The notes: generated by a model not told the origin, from the letters alone. A stretch of 64,000 nucleotides of DNA from Pseudonocardia sp. N23 (GCF_002583555.1 NZ_BEGX01000114.1:300953-364952); one strand, 5' to 3'. Shown: positions 24,702 through 34,482, numbered from the stretch's first letter. Numbers and translations are program-made.

Positions 24702-26603
24702 ATGACGTTGGCGGACCGTCGCCGGGAGCGTCTCGTGGCCGACAACGGGCCGGCCGCGGACGTGCTGCGCGCCCCGTCGTTCCGGGCACCCCGTCCCGGG
24801 CCCGACGGCAGCCTGCTGGCCTGGATCTCCGATCTCGACGGCCGGCCCCGGCTCTACGTCGGCGAGCTCGGTGCGGGCGCCGAGCCCGTCGTGCAGCCCG
24901 GCGGGTCCGTCCCCACCGAGCTCGACGACCCCGACCTCCCACCCGCCGACGTCTCCGCGGTCGCGTGGTCGCCCGACGGGTCGTGGCTGGCCTGCCAGCT
25001 CGCCCCGGGCGGTGGCGAGCGCACCCGCGTGCTGCTGGTGTCCCCCGACGGGTCGCGGCGCCGCGAGATCGCGCCCGGCGCGGCCGCGGTCGTGCTGGGG
25101 TCGTGGTCGCCGAGCGGGTCGCACCTGGGCGTCACGATCTACGGCGAGGGCCGCGGCGACGGCCAGGCCTGCCTGGTCGACGTGCGCGACGGTACGTCGA
25201 CGGTGCTGGCGTCGGGTCCGGCCGCGGTGGTGTGCGCGGTGTCGGGCGACGGGCACCGCGTCGTCGTCCGCAGCGGCCGCCGCGGCGACCGCCATCTCGA
25301 GCTGATCGACCTGCGCACCGGCCGCCGCTCGGAGCTCGTCCCCGGCGGCGCGACCGTCGCCGACGCGCGGTTCGGCGTCACCGGCGGGCTCGTCTACCTG
25401 CACACCGACGCGGGTCGCGACCGGGCGGCGCTGCTCGCGGTGTCGCTGCAGGCCGGTGCCCCCGCCATCGCGACCGTGGTCGCCGAGCGTTCCCACGACG
25501 ACCTCGACCTGGTCGCGCTCGACCCGGCCGGGGCGCGCGCGGTCCTGGTCTGGAACGTCGACGGCCGCAGTGAGGCCGAGATGCTCGACCTGCGCAGCGG
25601 CATGCTGTCCCCGCTGCCCGACGCGGCGGGCGACGTCGTCACCGACGCCGCGTTCACCCGCGACGGCGGCGGGCTGCTGCTGGCGAGCGAGGGGCCGACC
25701 GTGGCGCCGCACGTCTCGCTGGTGCCGATCGTCGACGGGCTACCCGGGACCGAGGCGCCCGCGGTGCTACCGCCGGAGCCCGACGACCCGGACGACGACG
25801 CCGCCGACGTCCTCGTCACCCCCACACTGCACGAGTTCCGCGCCGACGACGGGCTGACCCTCACCGGCTGGCTGTTCCGCCCGCGCGGCACCTTCGGCCC
25901 CACTCCGACGCTCATCTGGCTGCACGGCGGCCCGGAGGCGCAGGAGCGGCCCGTCTTCCAGCCCCTGTTCCAGGCGCTGGCGGCGTCGGGGATCGCGGTG
26001 TTCGCACCCAACGTCCGCGGCTCGGCCGGGTTCGGCCAGGCCTTCTCCCACGCCGACGACGTGCACCTGCGGTTCGCCGCGATCGCCGACGTGCGCGCGG
26101 CCGTCGACTTCCTCGCCGGGTCCGGGCTGGCCGACCCGGCCCGCATCGGCGTCTCCGGCCGGTCGTACGGCGGTTACCTGACGCTGGCGGCGCTGGTGCG
26201 GTACCCGGAGCTGTTCCGAGTGGGTGTCGACGTGTGCGGCATGGCCGACCTGGAGACGTTCTACGCCGCCACCGAGCCGTGGATCGCCGAGGCCGCGACC
26301 AGCAAGTACGGCGACCCGCGTACCGACGCGGAGCTGCTGCGCCGGCTCTCCCCCATCCACCGCATCGACCGGCTCACCGCCCCGCTGCTGGTGGTGCACG
26401 GCCGCCACGACACGAACGTCCCGATCAGCGAGCCGGAGCAGGTCGTCGCGGCGCTGCGCGAGCGCGGCGTCCCGCACGCCTACCTGCTGTTCGACGACGA
26501 GGGCCACGAGGTGCACGACCTGGGCAACCGGGCCGCGTTCGTGCGTGAGGTCGTGAGCTGGGTCGGCGGGCACCTCACGGAGGTCGGCACCCGCACGGCG
26601 TGA
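24702..26603 (+). CDS. S9 family peptidase (prolyl-oligopeptidase-like)
   Basis: 633 residues. Residues 1 to about 375 form a beta-propeller (repeated patterns such as AVAWSPDGSWLACQLAPGG and LGSWSPSGSHLGVTIYGEG). The C-terminal alpha/beta-hydrolase domain has the nucleophile elbow VSGRSYGGYLTL (Ser near 486), the acid in VVHGRHDTNVPI and the His in FDDEGHEVHD. Such enzymes cleave short peptides inside the propeller cavity. There is no signal peptide, so it is cytosolic. Its ATG follows directly on the amidotransferase TAG, so it is translated with the peptide-forming enzymes and could be the degrading or recycling arm. Confidence 0.92.
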   Translation: MTLADRRRERLVADNGPAADVLRAPSFRAPRPGPDGSLLAWISDLDGRPRLYVGELGAGAEPVVQPGGSVPTELDDPDLPPADVSAVAWSPDGSWLACQLAPGGGERTRVLLVSPDGSRRREIAPGAAAVVLGSWSPSGSHLGVTIYGEGRGDGQACLVDVRDGTSTVLASGPAAVVCAVSGDGHRVVVRSGRRGDRHLELIDLRTGRRSELVPGGATVADARFGVTGGLVYLHTDAGRDRAALLAVSLQAGAPAIATVVAERSHDDLDLVALDPAGARAVLVWNVDGRSEAEMLDLRSGMLSPLPDAAGDVVTDAAFTRDGGGLLLASEGPTVAPHVSLVPIVDGLPGTEAPAVLPPEPDDPDDDAADVLVTPTLHEFRADDGLTLTGWLFRPRGTFGPTPTLIWLHGGPEAQERPVFQPLFQALAASGIAVFAPNVRGSAGFGQAFSHADDVHLRFAAIADVRAAVDFLAGSGLADPARIGVSGRSYGGYLTLAALVRYPELFRVGVDVCGMADLETFYAATEPWIAEAATSKYGDPRTDAELLRRLSPIHRIDRLTAPLLVVHGRHDTNVPISEPEQVVAALRERGVPHAYLLFDDEGHEVHDLGNRAAFVREVVSWVGGHLTEVGTRTA

Positions 26604-26626
26604 GCCCGGTGCCCGCCGGGCCCGGC

Positions 26627-28249
26627 TCAGCCCGTCTTGGTGAACGACTCGATCTTCTGCGACCCTGGCCCGCCGGACACCTCGAACCGGTAGGGCTCGC
26701 GGGTCGTCGTGCCGTCGGGGCGCAGGAACACGATCGTCGCCGTCACCGTGTCGGCATCGACGGCGCGCAGCGTCTCCGCCCACACCTTGGTCAGCCCGGA
26801 GTAGAACGACCGGAACCGGTCGAGGCCGCCGGACGCGGCCTGCGCCTGGGGGCCGAGCTGGTTCCACGCGCCGTCGATGTCGCCGGGCAGCATCGCGTAG
26901 TACTGCTGCACGAACTCCACCGACGCCATCCCGGAGCCCGGGGTGGTCGCCGTGGTCGTCGGCGGCGGCGGGGTGGTCGTCGTCGGCTCCGCCGCGCTGG
27001 GCGGGGCGGCCGAGGCGGTGGAGGTGCCGCCGAGCGCCCCCTGTTCGGTGTCGTCGCCCGACGACCGGACCAGCCCGATGATCACACCGGCGGCGACGAC
27101 GAGGACGGCCAGCACCGCGACGACGGCGACGACGAGCGGCCGACGACGGCCGCCGTCGCCCGACGGTCCGTCACCCGCTGCGGACGACGGGGCGGACGAC
27201 GCGATGGACGGTGGGGCGGGCGGGGTGGTCAGCGTCGGTGTGGCGCCGGGGCGGGGCGGGGGCACGACGGCGGGGGTGACTGCGGGCGTGGCGGGCCGGG
27301 TCGCGTCGGCGTCCGGCTCGTCGGTCGCGGCGCTGGTGGTCGCGGCGGCCGCACCCGTGGCGAACGCGGTACCTGCGGGCAGCCCGGTGGGCTCGCGGCC
27401 CGCGGCGATGGCCGCGAGTGCTGCCCGCGCCTGCCCTGCGGTGGGCCGGTTCTCCGGGTCGGGTGCGAGCAACGACGACAACAGCGACGTCAGCTCGCCC
27501 GCCGACGACGGCGGCTTCACCGCACCGGTCGCGACCTTGTGCAGCAGGGCGTAGGCGTTGTCGTCCAGGCCGAACGGGGGCTGGCCCTCGACGGCGGTGT
27601 AGAGCGTCGCGCCGAGCGCGAAGATGTCCGACGCCGCCGTGGGCTGCCCACCGCGGGCGATCTCCGGCGCCAGGAACGCCGGGGTGCCCGCGATCATGCC
27701 CGTGCGGGTGAGCTGCACGTCGTCGACCGCGCGGGACACCCCGAAGTCGGTGATCTTGGCAGTGCCGTTCTCGGCGATGAGGACGTTGCCTGGCTTGACG
27801 TCGCGGTGCACGACTCCCGCGGCGTGCGCCGCCGCCAGCCCGTCGGCCACCTGCTCGCCGACCGCCGCGGCCTCCCGAGCCCCCATCGGGCCCTTCTCCG
27901 CCAGGACCGCCGCGAACGACCGCGACGGCAGGTACTCCATGACCAGCCACGGCCGGTCGTCGTGGACCACGACGTCGAACATGCTGATGACGTGCGGGTG
28001 CTGCAGCCGCGCACCGATCCGGCCCTCGCGCAGGATCCGCTGGCGGGACTCCTCGAGGGTGTCCTCCTCGCCGGGCGACGCCGCCGCGAGCAGCTCCTTG
28101 AGCGCCACCGTGCGGTTCAGCAGCTCGTCGGTGCCGCGCCACACCGCGCCCATGGCGCCCGCCGCGATCCGCTCGTCGAGCCGGTACCGGTTCCCGATCC
28201 GCCGGACCGTGGCGTACTCGGAGCGGACGTCGGACTCGGGCGGGCTCAT
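26627..28249 (-). CDS. Membrane-anchored Ser/Thr protein kinase
   Basis: 540 residues. The Hanks-type kinase domain (about 15-275) has the Gly-rich loop RIAAGAMGAVWRG, Lys in VALKELL, catalytic loop VVHRDVKPGNVL, DFG in ITDFGVSRA, and APE in AFLAPEI. A Pro/Thr/Ala-rich juxtamembrane linker follows, then one transmembrane helix (PLVVAVVAVLAVLVVAAGVI) and an extracellular domain of about 100 residues (EFVQQYYAMLPGDIDGAWNQ and on). PASTA repeats are absent, so it is not PknB; the external domain resembles small NTF2-like sensor domains. ATG 28249 follows TGGAG. It converges with the S9 peptidase gene. Confidence 0.94.
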   Translation of the reverse strand: MSPPESDVRSEYATVRRIGNRYRLDERIAAGAMGAVWRGTDELLNRTVALKELLAAASPGEEDTLEESRQRILREGRIGARLQHPHVISMFDVVVHDDRPWLVMEYLPSRSFAAVLAEKGPMGAREAAAVGEQVADGLAAAHAAGVVHRDVKPGNVLIAENGTAKITDFGVSRAVDDVQLTRTGMIAGTPAFLAPEIARGGQPTAASDIFALGATLYTAVEGQPPFGLDDNAYALLHKVATGAVKPPSSAGELTSLLSSLLAPDPENRPTAGQARAALAAIAAGREPTGLPAGTAFATGAAAATTSAATDEPDADATRPATPAVTPAVVPPPRPGATPTLTTPPAPPSIASSAPSSAAGDGPSGDGGRRRPLVVAVVAVLAVLVVAAGVIIGLVRSSGDDTEQGALGGTSTASAAPPSAAEPTTTTPPPPTTTATTPGSGMASVEFVQQYYAMLPGDIDGAWNQLGPQAQAASGGLDRFRSFYSGLTKVWAETLRAVDADTVTATIVFLRPDGTTTREPYRFEVSGGPGSQKIESFTKTG

Positions 28250-28405
28250 CGAACTCCAGCGTGGAGGGTCGCGGTTCGGCTTCCCGCGATCCTATCGAGC
28301 GACGCCGAGCCGCCCGGGCGGGGCTGCGCCCCGCCCGGTTCGGACCGGTTCGTCACGGTCGGCGATGCCGTCGGTCGCCCGATCGGCGGTCGCCCGACAC
28401 GGGTG

Positions 28406-29830
28406 TCAGCGCTGGATGGACTTGGTCTCCAGGAACTCCTCGAGGCCGTAGCGGCCCAGCTCACGGCCGTTGCCCGACTGCTTGTAGCCGCCGAAGGGCG
28501 CCATGACGTTGAACGCACCACCGTTGACGTCCACCTGGCCGGCCCGGATCCGGCGAGCGACGGCGAGCGCGTGCTCGGGCTCGCCGAACACGGCGCCGGC
28601 GAGGCCGTAGACCGTGTCGTTCGCGATCGTGACGGCCTCCTCCTCGTCGCGGTACGGGATCACCGACAGGACCGGCCCGAAGATCTCCTCGCGGGCGATC
28701 ACGGCGTCGGGCGCGACGTCGGCGAACACCGTCGGCCGAACGTAGGCGCCGTTCTCCAGGCCCTCGACCGGGCCCGCGCCGCCGAACACCACGCGGGCGC
28801 CGTCGGCGATGCCCCGGTCGATGTAGCCCGCGACGCGCTGCTGCTGCGCCGTCGACGACATCGGGCCGATGCGGGTGGCCTCGTCGGCCGGGTCGCCGAC
28901 GGTGTACTTCGCGGCCGCGGCCTCGACCATCTCGAGGATCTCGTCCTGGCGGTCGGCCGGGACGAGCATCCGCGTCCACGCCGTGCAGGTCTGGCCGCCG
29001 TTGATCCAGGCGTTGCCCATGCCCAGCTTCACGGCCTTGGAGAGGTCGGCGTCGGGCAGGATCACGTTGGCGGACTTGCCGCCCAGCTCCAGCGCGACCC
29101 GCTTCACCGTCTCCGAGGCGACGACCGACACGCGCTTCCCGGCCCGCGTCGACCCCGTGAACGACACCATGTCGACATCCGGATGCCCCGCGATCGCCTC
29201 ACCGACCACCGGGCCGGTGCCGTGCACGATGTTGAACGCCCCCGCCGGCAGGCCCGCCTCCGCGGCGACCTCCGCGAGCAGCTGCGCCGTCAGCGGCGCG
29301 ATCTCCGTCGGCTTCAGGACGACCGTGTTCCCCGCCAGCAGGGCGGGCGCGACCTTCGCGACGATCTGGTGCAGCGGGTAGTTCCAGGGCGTGATCGCCC
29401 CGACCACGCCGATCGGCTCCTTCACGACGAGGGAGTTGCCGATCTCCTCGCTCCACGGGAAGTCGGCGGCGACCGTCGCGAACCCGCGCGAGGAGCCGAC
29501 CGGCATCGTGGCCTGCACCTTGCGCGAGAAGGTGATGGGCGAGCCCATCTCCGCGGTGATCGACGACGCGACGTCCTCCGCGCGGGCCTTGAGCCCGTCG
29601 GAGATGCGCTGCACGACGGCGGCGCGCTCGGTGACGTCGACGTCCGCCCACTCCCGCTGCACGGCCCGCGCGGCGCGTACGGCGCGGTCCACGTCGTCGG
29701 CGGTGCCCGCGGGCACGGTGCCGACGACCTCGCCCGTCGCCGGGTTGACGATGTCGATCGTCTCGCCCGTCGCGGCGACCGTCTCTCCTGCGATCCAGTG
29801 TCCGGCTGTGTTCAGCGTCGGTGCTGCCAT
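28406..29830 (-). CDS. NAD(P)-dependent aldehyde dehydrogenase
   Basis: 474 residues, full-length ALDH superfamily. NAD-binding and active-site blocks are intact: [33 protein letters not shown], catalytic Glu in [12 protein letters not shown] (about 245), catalytic Cys in [12 protein letters not shown] (about 280), and [13 protein letters not shown]. Subfamily is close to general acyl/betaine-type dehydrogenases; the substrate is not predictable. ATG 29830 begins [16 protein letters not shown] perfect 14-base palindrome lies 21 bases upstream of the start and may be an operator. Confidence 0.93.
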   Translation of the reverse strand: MAAPTLNTAGHWIAGETVAATGETIDIVNPATGEVVGTVPAGTADDVDRAVRAARAVQREWADVDVTERAAVVQRISDGLKARAEDVASSITAEMGSPITFSRKVQATMPVGSSRGFATVAADFPWSEEIGNSLVVKEPIGVVGAITPWNYPLHQIVAKVAPALLAGNTVVLKPTEIAPLTAQLLAEVAAEAGLPAGAFNIVHGTGPVVGEAIAGHPDVDMVSFTGSTRAGKRVSVVASETVKRVALELGGKSANVILPDADLSKAVKLGMGNAWINGGQTCTAWTRMLVPADRQDEILEMVEAAAAKYTVGDPADEATRIGPMSSTAQQQRVAGYIDRGIADGARVVFGGAGPVEGLENGAYVRPTVFADVAPDAVIAREEIFGPVLSVIPYRDEEEAVTIANDTVYGLAGAVFGEPEHALAVARRIRAGQVDVNGGAFNVMAPFGGYKQSGNGRELGRYGLEEFLETKSIQR

Positions 29831-29851
29831 GGCTCCGATCCTCACACGGTT

Positions 29852-29865
29852 GCACGACGTCGTGC
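29852..29865. promoter_or_regulatory. Palindromic operator candidate upstream of the aldehyde dehydrogenase
   Basis: GCACGACGTCGTGC is a perfect 14-base palindrome 21 bases upstream of ATG 29830, in the 228-base divergent gap shared with the CBS-domain gene. The size and symmetry fit a dimeric repressor site. No candidate regulator gene is adjacent. Confidence 0.4.
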
Positions 29866-30058
29866 TCGGCCTGGCCGCGCTCGTGCCGCTGGGGGGCGGC
29901 GCCGGGGTGACGGCGCGCCGCCGCCGGGGTGTCGCGGCGGTCCCCGGCGGCGGAGGTCCGCCCGCGACCTCCCCCGCTGCGGTGATGTGGCTCACGCGGC
30001 TGAGCCCCAGAGTGAACTCCGCCTCACGATCGGGGCTCGCCACTGCGAGGAGGTATCC

Positions 30059-30493
30059 ATGAACATCGCCGACGTCCTCGATGCCAAGGGCCGGACCGTG
30101 CACAGCGTCGTGCCCTGGGCGACCGTGGCCGAGGCGGTCGAACGCCTCGAGAAGCACCGCGTCGGGGCGCTGCTCGTCAGCGACGGCGACGGCCGCATCC
30201 GCGGCATCGTCTCCGAGCGCGACGTGATCCGGGAGCTGGCCCGGCGCGGCGAACGGCTGTTGTCCTGCAACGTGGAGGACATCATGACGCGCAACGTCGC
30301 GACCGTGTCCTCCACCGAGTCGCTCACCTACGCGATGGCCCAGATGACCCGCGGCCGCTACCGGCACCTGCCGGTCGTCGACAACGGGCAGCTGAGCGGC
30401 ATGGTGAGCATCGGCGACCTGGTGCAGCACCGGGTCCGCGAGATGGAGCTGCAGACGGGCGTGCTGCGCGACGCCTACATCGCCGCGCGCTGA
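30059..30493 (+). CDS. Two-CBS-domain protein
   Basis: 144 residues consisting of a tandem CBS (Bateman) module: first CBS about 10-70 ([38 protein letters not shown]) and second about 75-130 ([40 protein letters not shown]). Such stand-alone modules bind adenosyl ligands and modulate partner enzymes. ATG 30059 follows GCGAGGAGG. It is divergent from the aldehyde dehydrogenase; a functional link is possible but unproven. Confidence 0.92.
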   Translation: MNIADVLDAKGRTVHSVVPWATVAEAVERLEKHRVGALLVSDGDGRIRGIVSERDVIRELARRGERLLSCNVEDIMTRNVATVSSTESLTYAMAQMTRGRYRHLPVVDNGQLSGMVSIGDLVQHRVREMELQTGVLRDAYIAAR

Positions 30494-30569
30494 CGCCCTC
30501 CCGCCAGGCACCACCACGACACCACACGGACGGCCCGCCACGAGGACGTGGCGGACCGTCCTGCGTGCC

Positions 30570-31196
30570 TCAGTAGTCGAACTGCGGGCTCTCCGTGCGG
30601 GTCCGCTTCAGCTCGAAGAAGTAGGGGTACTCGGCGAGCAGCCGCGCCCCGTCGAAGACCTTCCCCGCGTCCTCCCCCTTCGGCACCCGCGAGATGACCG
30701 GGCCGAAGTAGGCGATGCCGTCGACGTGGATCGTCGGGGTGCCGACGTCCATGCCCACCGGGTCCATGCCGCGGTGGTGGCTGGCGCGCAGCTCCTCGTC
30801 GAACTCGGTGCTGGTGGCGGCCTCGGCCAGCGACTCGGGCAGGTCCAGCGCCGCCAGCGACTCCTTGACGACGACGTCGAGGTCCTTGTTGCCCTGGTTG
30901 TGGATCCGCTCGCCCATCTCGGTGTAGAGCGGGCCGAGGATGTCCTGGCCGCGTTCGCGGGCCGCGGCGATGCAGACCCGGACGGGGCCGAAGCCCGCTT
31001 CCAGGGCGTTCTTGTACTGCTCGGGCAGGTCCTCGCGGTTCTCGTTGAGGACCGACAGGCTCATGACGTGGAAGCTCAGGTCGATGTCGCGCACCTTCTC
31101 GACCTCGAGGATCCAGCGCGACGTCAGCCAGGCCCACGGGCACCGCGGGTCGAACCAGACCTCGACGCGTGCCCGTGCGGACTCCGTGCTGCTCAC
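30570..31196 (-). CDS. DsbA-family, mycothiol-dependent reductase-like protein (CPWA variant)
   Basis: 208 residues, collinear with Mycobacterium Rv2466c, a mycothiol-dependent thioredoxin-fold reductase. Shared blocks are WFDPx[64 protein letters not shown] and [16 protein letters not shown]. The active site reads Cys19-Pro-Trp-Ala22, whereas Rv2466c has Cys19-Pro-Trp-Cys22. The resolving Cys is therefore missing, which leaves a monothiol mechanism (mixed disulfide with mycothiol) as the likely option. GTG 31196 gives the same N-terminal register as Rv2466c. Confidence 0.88.
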   Translation of the reverse strand: MSSTESARARVEVWFDPRCPWAWLTSRWILEVEKVRDIDLSFHVMSLSVLNENREDLPEQYKNALEAGFGPVRVCIAAARERGQDILGPLYTEMGERIHNQGNKDLDVVVKESLAALDLPESLAEAATSTEFDEELRASHHRGMDPVGMDVGTPTIHVDGIAYFGPVISRVPKGEDAGKVFDGARLLAEYPYFFELKRTRTESPQFDY

Positions 31197-31448
31197 GTGT
31201 ACTCCGTTCGTCGATCTCCTGGGTTCGTCGGGGGTCCGCGAACGGCCGGGATGCGGAGCTCCGAGACCTGGACGTGCCTCCCCACGGCGCACAACCACCC
31301 GGCCCCGCACCCTGTTCCCCCGGCGGCCACCGGGTCCGTCCACCGGTCACGCACGCGACCGTCGCCACTACCGGCCGTGCTCACGAAACGTAATCGTCGT
31401 CCGATCCGAGTCCAGACGTAGAACTCGTTCGGCCGACCGGAGGAATCG

Positions 31449-32744
31449 ATGACGTCGTCGACAAGTGAGCGCGTGGCGGGCACACCCGCGCTCGACGTCG
31501 CCCTGAGCTGCCGGCTCTGCGGCTCGACAGACCTGCGCAGCTTCGTCGACCTGGGTGCGACGCCGCCGTGCGAGCTGTTCCTCACCGCCGCTGCGCTCGA
31601 GGGCGCCGAGGCGACGTTCCCCCTGCATGCGCGGGTGTGCGCCGGCTGCCTGCTCGTCCAGCTGCCGCCGCTCATCGACCCCGGTGAGACCTTCACCGAG
31701 TACGCCTACTTCTCCTCGTTCTCCTCCTCCTGGGTGGAGCACGCGCGACGGTTCGTCGACGCCGCGGTCGAACGGGCGGGTCTCGGTCGGGGCTCGCTCG
31801 TCGTCGAGGCGGCGAGCAACGACGGTTACCTTCTGCAACATGTCGTCGCGCGCGGCATGCGCGCCCTGGGGGTGGAGCCGAGCGTCAACGTCGGCGAGGC
31901 GGCCCGGGAGAAGGGTGTGCCCACGCTGACCGCGTTCCTGTCCCCCGAGACGGGTGCCCGGGTGCGGGCCGAGCACGGGCAGGCGGGGCTCGTCGTCGCC
32001 AACAACGTCTTCGCCCACATCCCCGACGTCGTCGGGTTCGCCCAGGGTCTGCGGGCCATGGTCGCCGACGACGGCTGGGTGTCGGTCGAGGTGCAGCACC
32101 TCCTGACGCTGGTGCAGCTGCGCCAGTTCGACACCATCTACCACGAGCACTTCCAGTACTACACGGTCGCGACGGCCCGCCGGGCGCTCGCAGCGGGCGG
32201 GCTCGACCTGGTCGACGTCGAGCTCGTGCCGACCCACGGCGGGTCGGTCCGGCTGTGGGCCCGGCCCACGGAGCTGGGTGCCACCCCGGGCCCCGCCGTC
32301 GCCGAGGTGCTCGCCGCCGAGGCCGCCGCCGGACTGGACACGGTCGAGGGCCACGAGGGCTTCGCCCGCGACGTCTCCCGCATCCGCAACGACCTGATGC
32401 GGTTCCTCATCGACGCCGCCGACGCGGGGAAGACCGTCGTCGGCTACGGCGCCCCCGGCAAGGGGAACACGCTGCTCAACTACTGCGGCATCCGGCCCGA
32501 CCTGCTCGCCTACACCGTCGACCGCAACCCGTACAAGCACGGCCGGTTCACCCCGGGCACCCGCATCCCGATCCACGCCCCCGAGCGCATCGAGGCCGAC
32601 CGGCCCGACTACGTCCTCGTGCTGCCCTGGAACCTCCGCGAGGAGATCACCGCGCAGCTCGCGCCCGTCGTCGGCGAATGGGGCGGAAAGCTCGTGTTCC
32701 CGATCCCCGCGCTGGAGGTCGTCGACCCCGGCGCGCCGTCCTGA
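31449..32744 (+). CDS. SAM-dependent C-methyltransferase (NDP-sugar type)
   Basis: 431 residues. The three-part architecture of sugar C-methyltransferases (TylCIII type) is visible. The N-terminal zinc-binding segment has CRLCGSTDLRSFVDLGATPP and CAGCLLVQL. The central SAM-binding domain has VVEAASNDGYLLQHVVARGM and GLVVANNVFAHIPD. The C-terminal Methyltransf_14 part has DTIYHEHFQYYTV and VGYGAPGKGNTLLNYCGI. Such enzymes add a methyl branch to a keto-deoxysugar nucleotide. ATG 31449 follows GGAGG at 31439-31443. The stop overlaps the ATG of the next gene, so it starts an operon running to about 35391. Confidence 0.92.
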   Translation: MTSSTSERVAGTPALDVALSCRLCGSTDLRSFVDLGATPPCELFLTAAALEGAEATFPLHARVCAGCLLVQLPPLIDPGETFTEYAYFSSFSSSWVEHARRFVDAAVERAGLGRGSLVVEAASNDGYLLQHVVARGMRALGVEPSVNVGEAAREKGVPTLTAFLSPETGARVRAEHGQAGLVVANNVFAHIPDVVGFAQGLRAMVADDGWVSVEVQHLLTLVQLRQFDTIYHEHFQYYTVATARRALAAGGLDLVDVELVPTHGGSVRLWARPTELGATPGPAVAEVLAAEAAAGLDTVEGHEGFARDVSRIRNDLMRFLIDAADAGKTVVGYGAPGKGNTLLNYCGIRPDLLAYTVDRNPYKHGRFTPGTRIPIHAPERIEADRPDYVLVLPWNLREEITAQLAPVVGEWGGKLVFPIPALEVVDPGAPS

Positions 32745-33397
32745 TGCGCGGCCTGCAGCCGGGGGTCCTCGACGAGCTCGTGGTGCTCGGGGCGCACTGC
32801 GACGACATCGCCATCGGCGCGGGCGGCACCGTGCTGTCGCTGTGCCGGTCGGCGCCGGGGCTGCGGGTTCGGGCGTTCGTCCTGTCCGGCGCCGACACCG
32901 CCCGGGAGGACGAGGAGCGCGCGGCGCTCGCCGCGTTCTGCCCCGGTGCCGACCTCGTGGTGACGATCCTCGACGTCCCCGACGGGCGGCTGCCCGCGCA
33001 CTGGAACCGGGCCAAGGAGGCGCTGGAGGAGTTCCGGCGGGGCTGCGAGCCCGACCTGGTGCTGTGCACCTCGCGCCACGACGACCACCAGGACCACCGC
33101 GAGCTCGCCCGGCTCGCGCCGACCGTCTTCCGCGACCACCTGATCCTCGGCTACGAGATCCTCAAGACCGAACCGGACCTGGCCCAGCCCGCGGTGCTGT
33201 GGCCGCTCGACGGCGACGTCGTCGACGAGAAGGTGCGGTTGCTCCACGAGCACTACCCGTCGCAGAAGGCGCGGCACTGGTTCGACGACGAGACCTTCCG
33301 CGGCCTGGCCCGGATCCGCGGTGTGCAGTGCGGCCGGCGCTACGCCGAGGGCTTCCACACGACCCGGATGGTCGTCGGCGCCCCGGGCGCGGACTGA
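32744..33397 (+). CDS. PIG-L family deacetylase
   Basis: 217 residues of the LmbE/PIG-L zinc deacetylase family. The first motif is VVLGAHCDDIAIGAGGT (AHCDD replaces the usual AHPDD; the zinc-binding His and Asp pair are kept). The second is HDDHQDHRELAR with the third ligand. Members remove N-acetyl groups from GlcNAc-type conjugates; in sugar-nucleotide clusters they may deacetylate an amino sugar. Its ATG overlaps the methyltransferase TGA by one base. The Cys in place of Pro is unusual but not at a metal ligand. Confidence 0.9.
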   Translation: MRGLQPGVLDELVVLGAHCDDIAIGAGGTVLSLCRSAPGLRVRAFVLSGADTAREDEERAALAAFCPGADLVVTILDVPDGRLPAHWNRAKEALEEFRRGCEPDLVLCTSRHDDHQDHRELARLAPTVFRDHLILGYEILKTEPDLAQPAVLWPLDGDVVDEKVRLLHEHYPSQKARHWFDDETFRGLARIRGVQCGRRYAEGFHTTRMVVGAPGAD

Positions 33398-33455
33398 CCC
33401 CGGACCCATCGACTCCTGATCGACCCCGAACGACTCCCGAAGGGGGAACCGCGCG

Positions 33456-34481
33456 ATGCGCGTCCTGCTCACCGGCCACCTGGGCTATCTGGGAACGCTG
33501 ATGGCCCCGATCCTCACCGACGCCGGCCACGACGTCGTCGGGCTCGACTCGGGCCTCTACGCGTCGTCCGTGCTCGGCCCGGCACCCGCCGACCCGACGG
33601 GGATCGCCGTCGACCTGCGTGACGTCGATGCCGACGCCCTCGCCGGGTTCGATGCCGTCGTGCACCTCGCGGCGCTGTCCAACGACCCGCTCGGCTCGCT
33701 CGCGCCGCAGCACACCTACGACATCAACCACCACGCGTCGACGCGGCTCGCCCGGCTCGCCAAGGACGCCGGCGTCGGCCGTTTCGTCTACGCCTCGACC
33801 TGCTCGGTGTACGGCGCGTCGGGCACCGACGACATCCTCGACGAGAACGCCCCGATGCGGCCGGTGACCCCGTACGCGGAGTCCAAGGTCCGTGTGGAGG
33901 GCGACCTCGTCGACCTGGCCGACGCCGACTTCGTGCCGGTCTCGCTGCGCAACGCCACCGCGTTCGGGTTCTCGCCGCGGCTGCGCGCCGACATCGTGCT
34001 CAACAACCTCGTCGGGCACGCGTTGCTGTCCAACGCGATCAGGGTGATGAGCGACGGGACGCCGTGGCGGCCGCTGGTGCACGCCCGCGACATCGCCGGT
34101 GCCGTCGTCGCCGCGCTCGCCGCACCGGCCGACGTCGTGCGCGGCGAGGCGTTCAACGTGGGCAGCACCGCCAACAACGTCCAGGTCAGCGACATCGCCG
34201 ACGAGGTCGCGAAGGTGATCCCCGAGGCCGAGCTGCTGATCACCGGCGAGACCGGCGGCGACCCCCGCTCCTACCGGGTCGACTTCACCAAGATCGGCAA
34301 GCTGCTGCCCGGCTTCCGGGCCGAGTGGTCGGTCGCCGACGGCGCCGCCGAGCTCGCGCAGGCCTACCGCACCCACGGCCTGACCCAGGAGGCGTTCGAC
34401 CGCCGCTTCACCCGCCTCGCGGTGCTCGCCGACCGGCAGGCCGCCGGCACGCTCGACGCGACCCTGCGCCCGGTGGGCTGA
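33456..34481 (+). CDS. NAD-dependent epimerase/dehydratase (extended SDR)
   Basis: 341 residues. An N-terminal Rossmann motif (VLLTGHLGYLGTLMAPIL, with GxxGYLG) is followed by HLAALSND, the active-site region YASTCSVYGASG, and YAESK supplying the YxxxK pair. RPLVHARDIAGAV is typical of nucleotide-sugar SDRs. It probably acts on a NDP-hexose (reductase, epimerase or dehydratase); the exact reaction cannot be read from the sequence. AAGGGGG lies upstream of ATG 33456, 58 bases after the deacetylase stop. Confidence 0.9.
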   Translation: MRVLLTGHLGYLGTLMAPILTDAGHDVVGLDSGLYASSVLGPAPADPTGIAVDLRDVDADALAGFDAVVHLAALSNDPLGSLAPQHTYDINHHASTRLARLAKDAGVGRFVYASTCSVYGASGTDDILDENAPMRPVTPYAESKVRVEGDLVDLADADFVPVSLRNATAFGFSPRLRADIVLNNLVGHALLSNAIRVMSDGTPWRPLVHARDIAGAVVAALAAPADVVRGEAFNVGSTANNVQVSDIADEVAKVIPEAELLITGETGGDPRSYRVDFTKIGKLLPGFRAEWSVADGAAELAQAYRTHGLTQEAFDRRFTRLAVLADRQAAGTLDATLRPVG

Positions 34482-34482
34482 C

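Noticed and set aside
26600-30058. Very long plus-strand frame leading into the CBS-domain gene
   Set aside because: Only the last 144 codons are real. The rest is antisense to the kinase and aldehyde dehydrogenase genes; ATG 30059 has its own ribosome-binding site.
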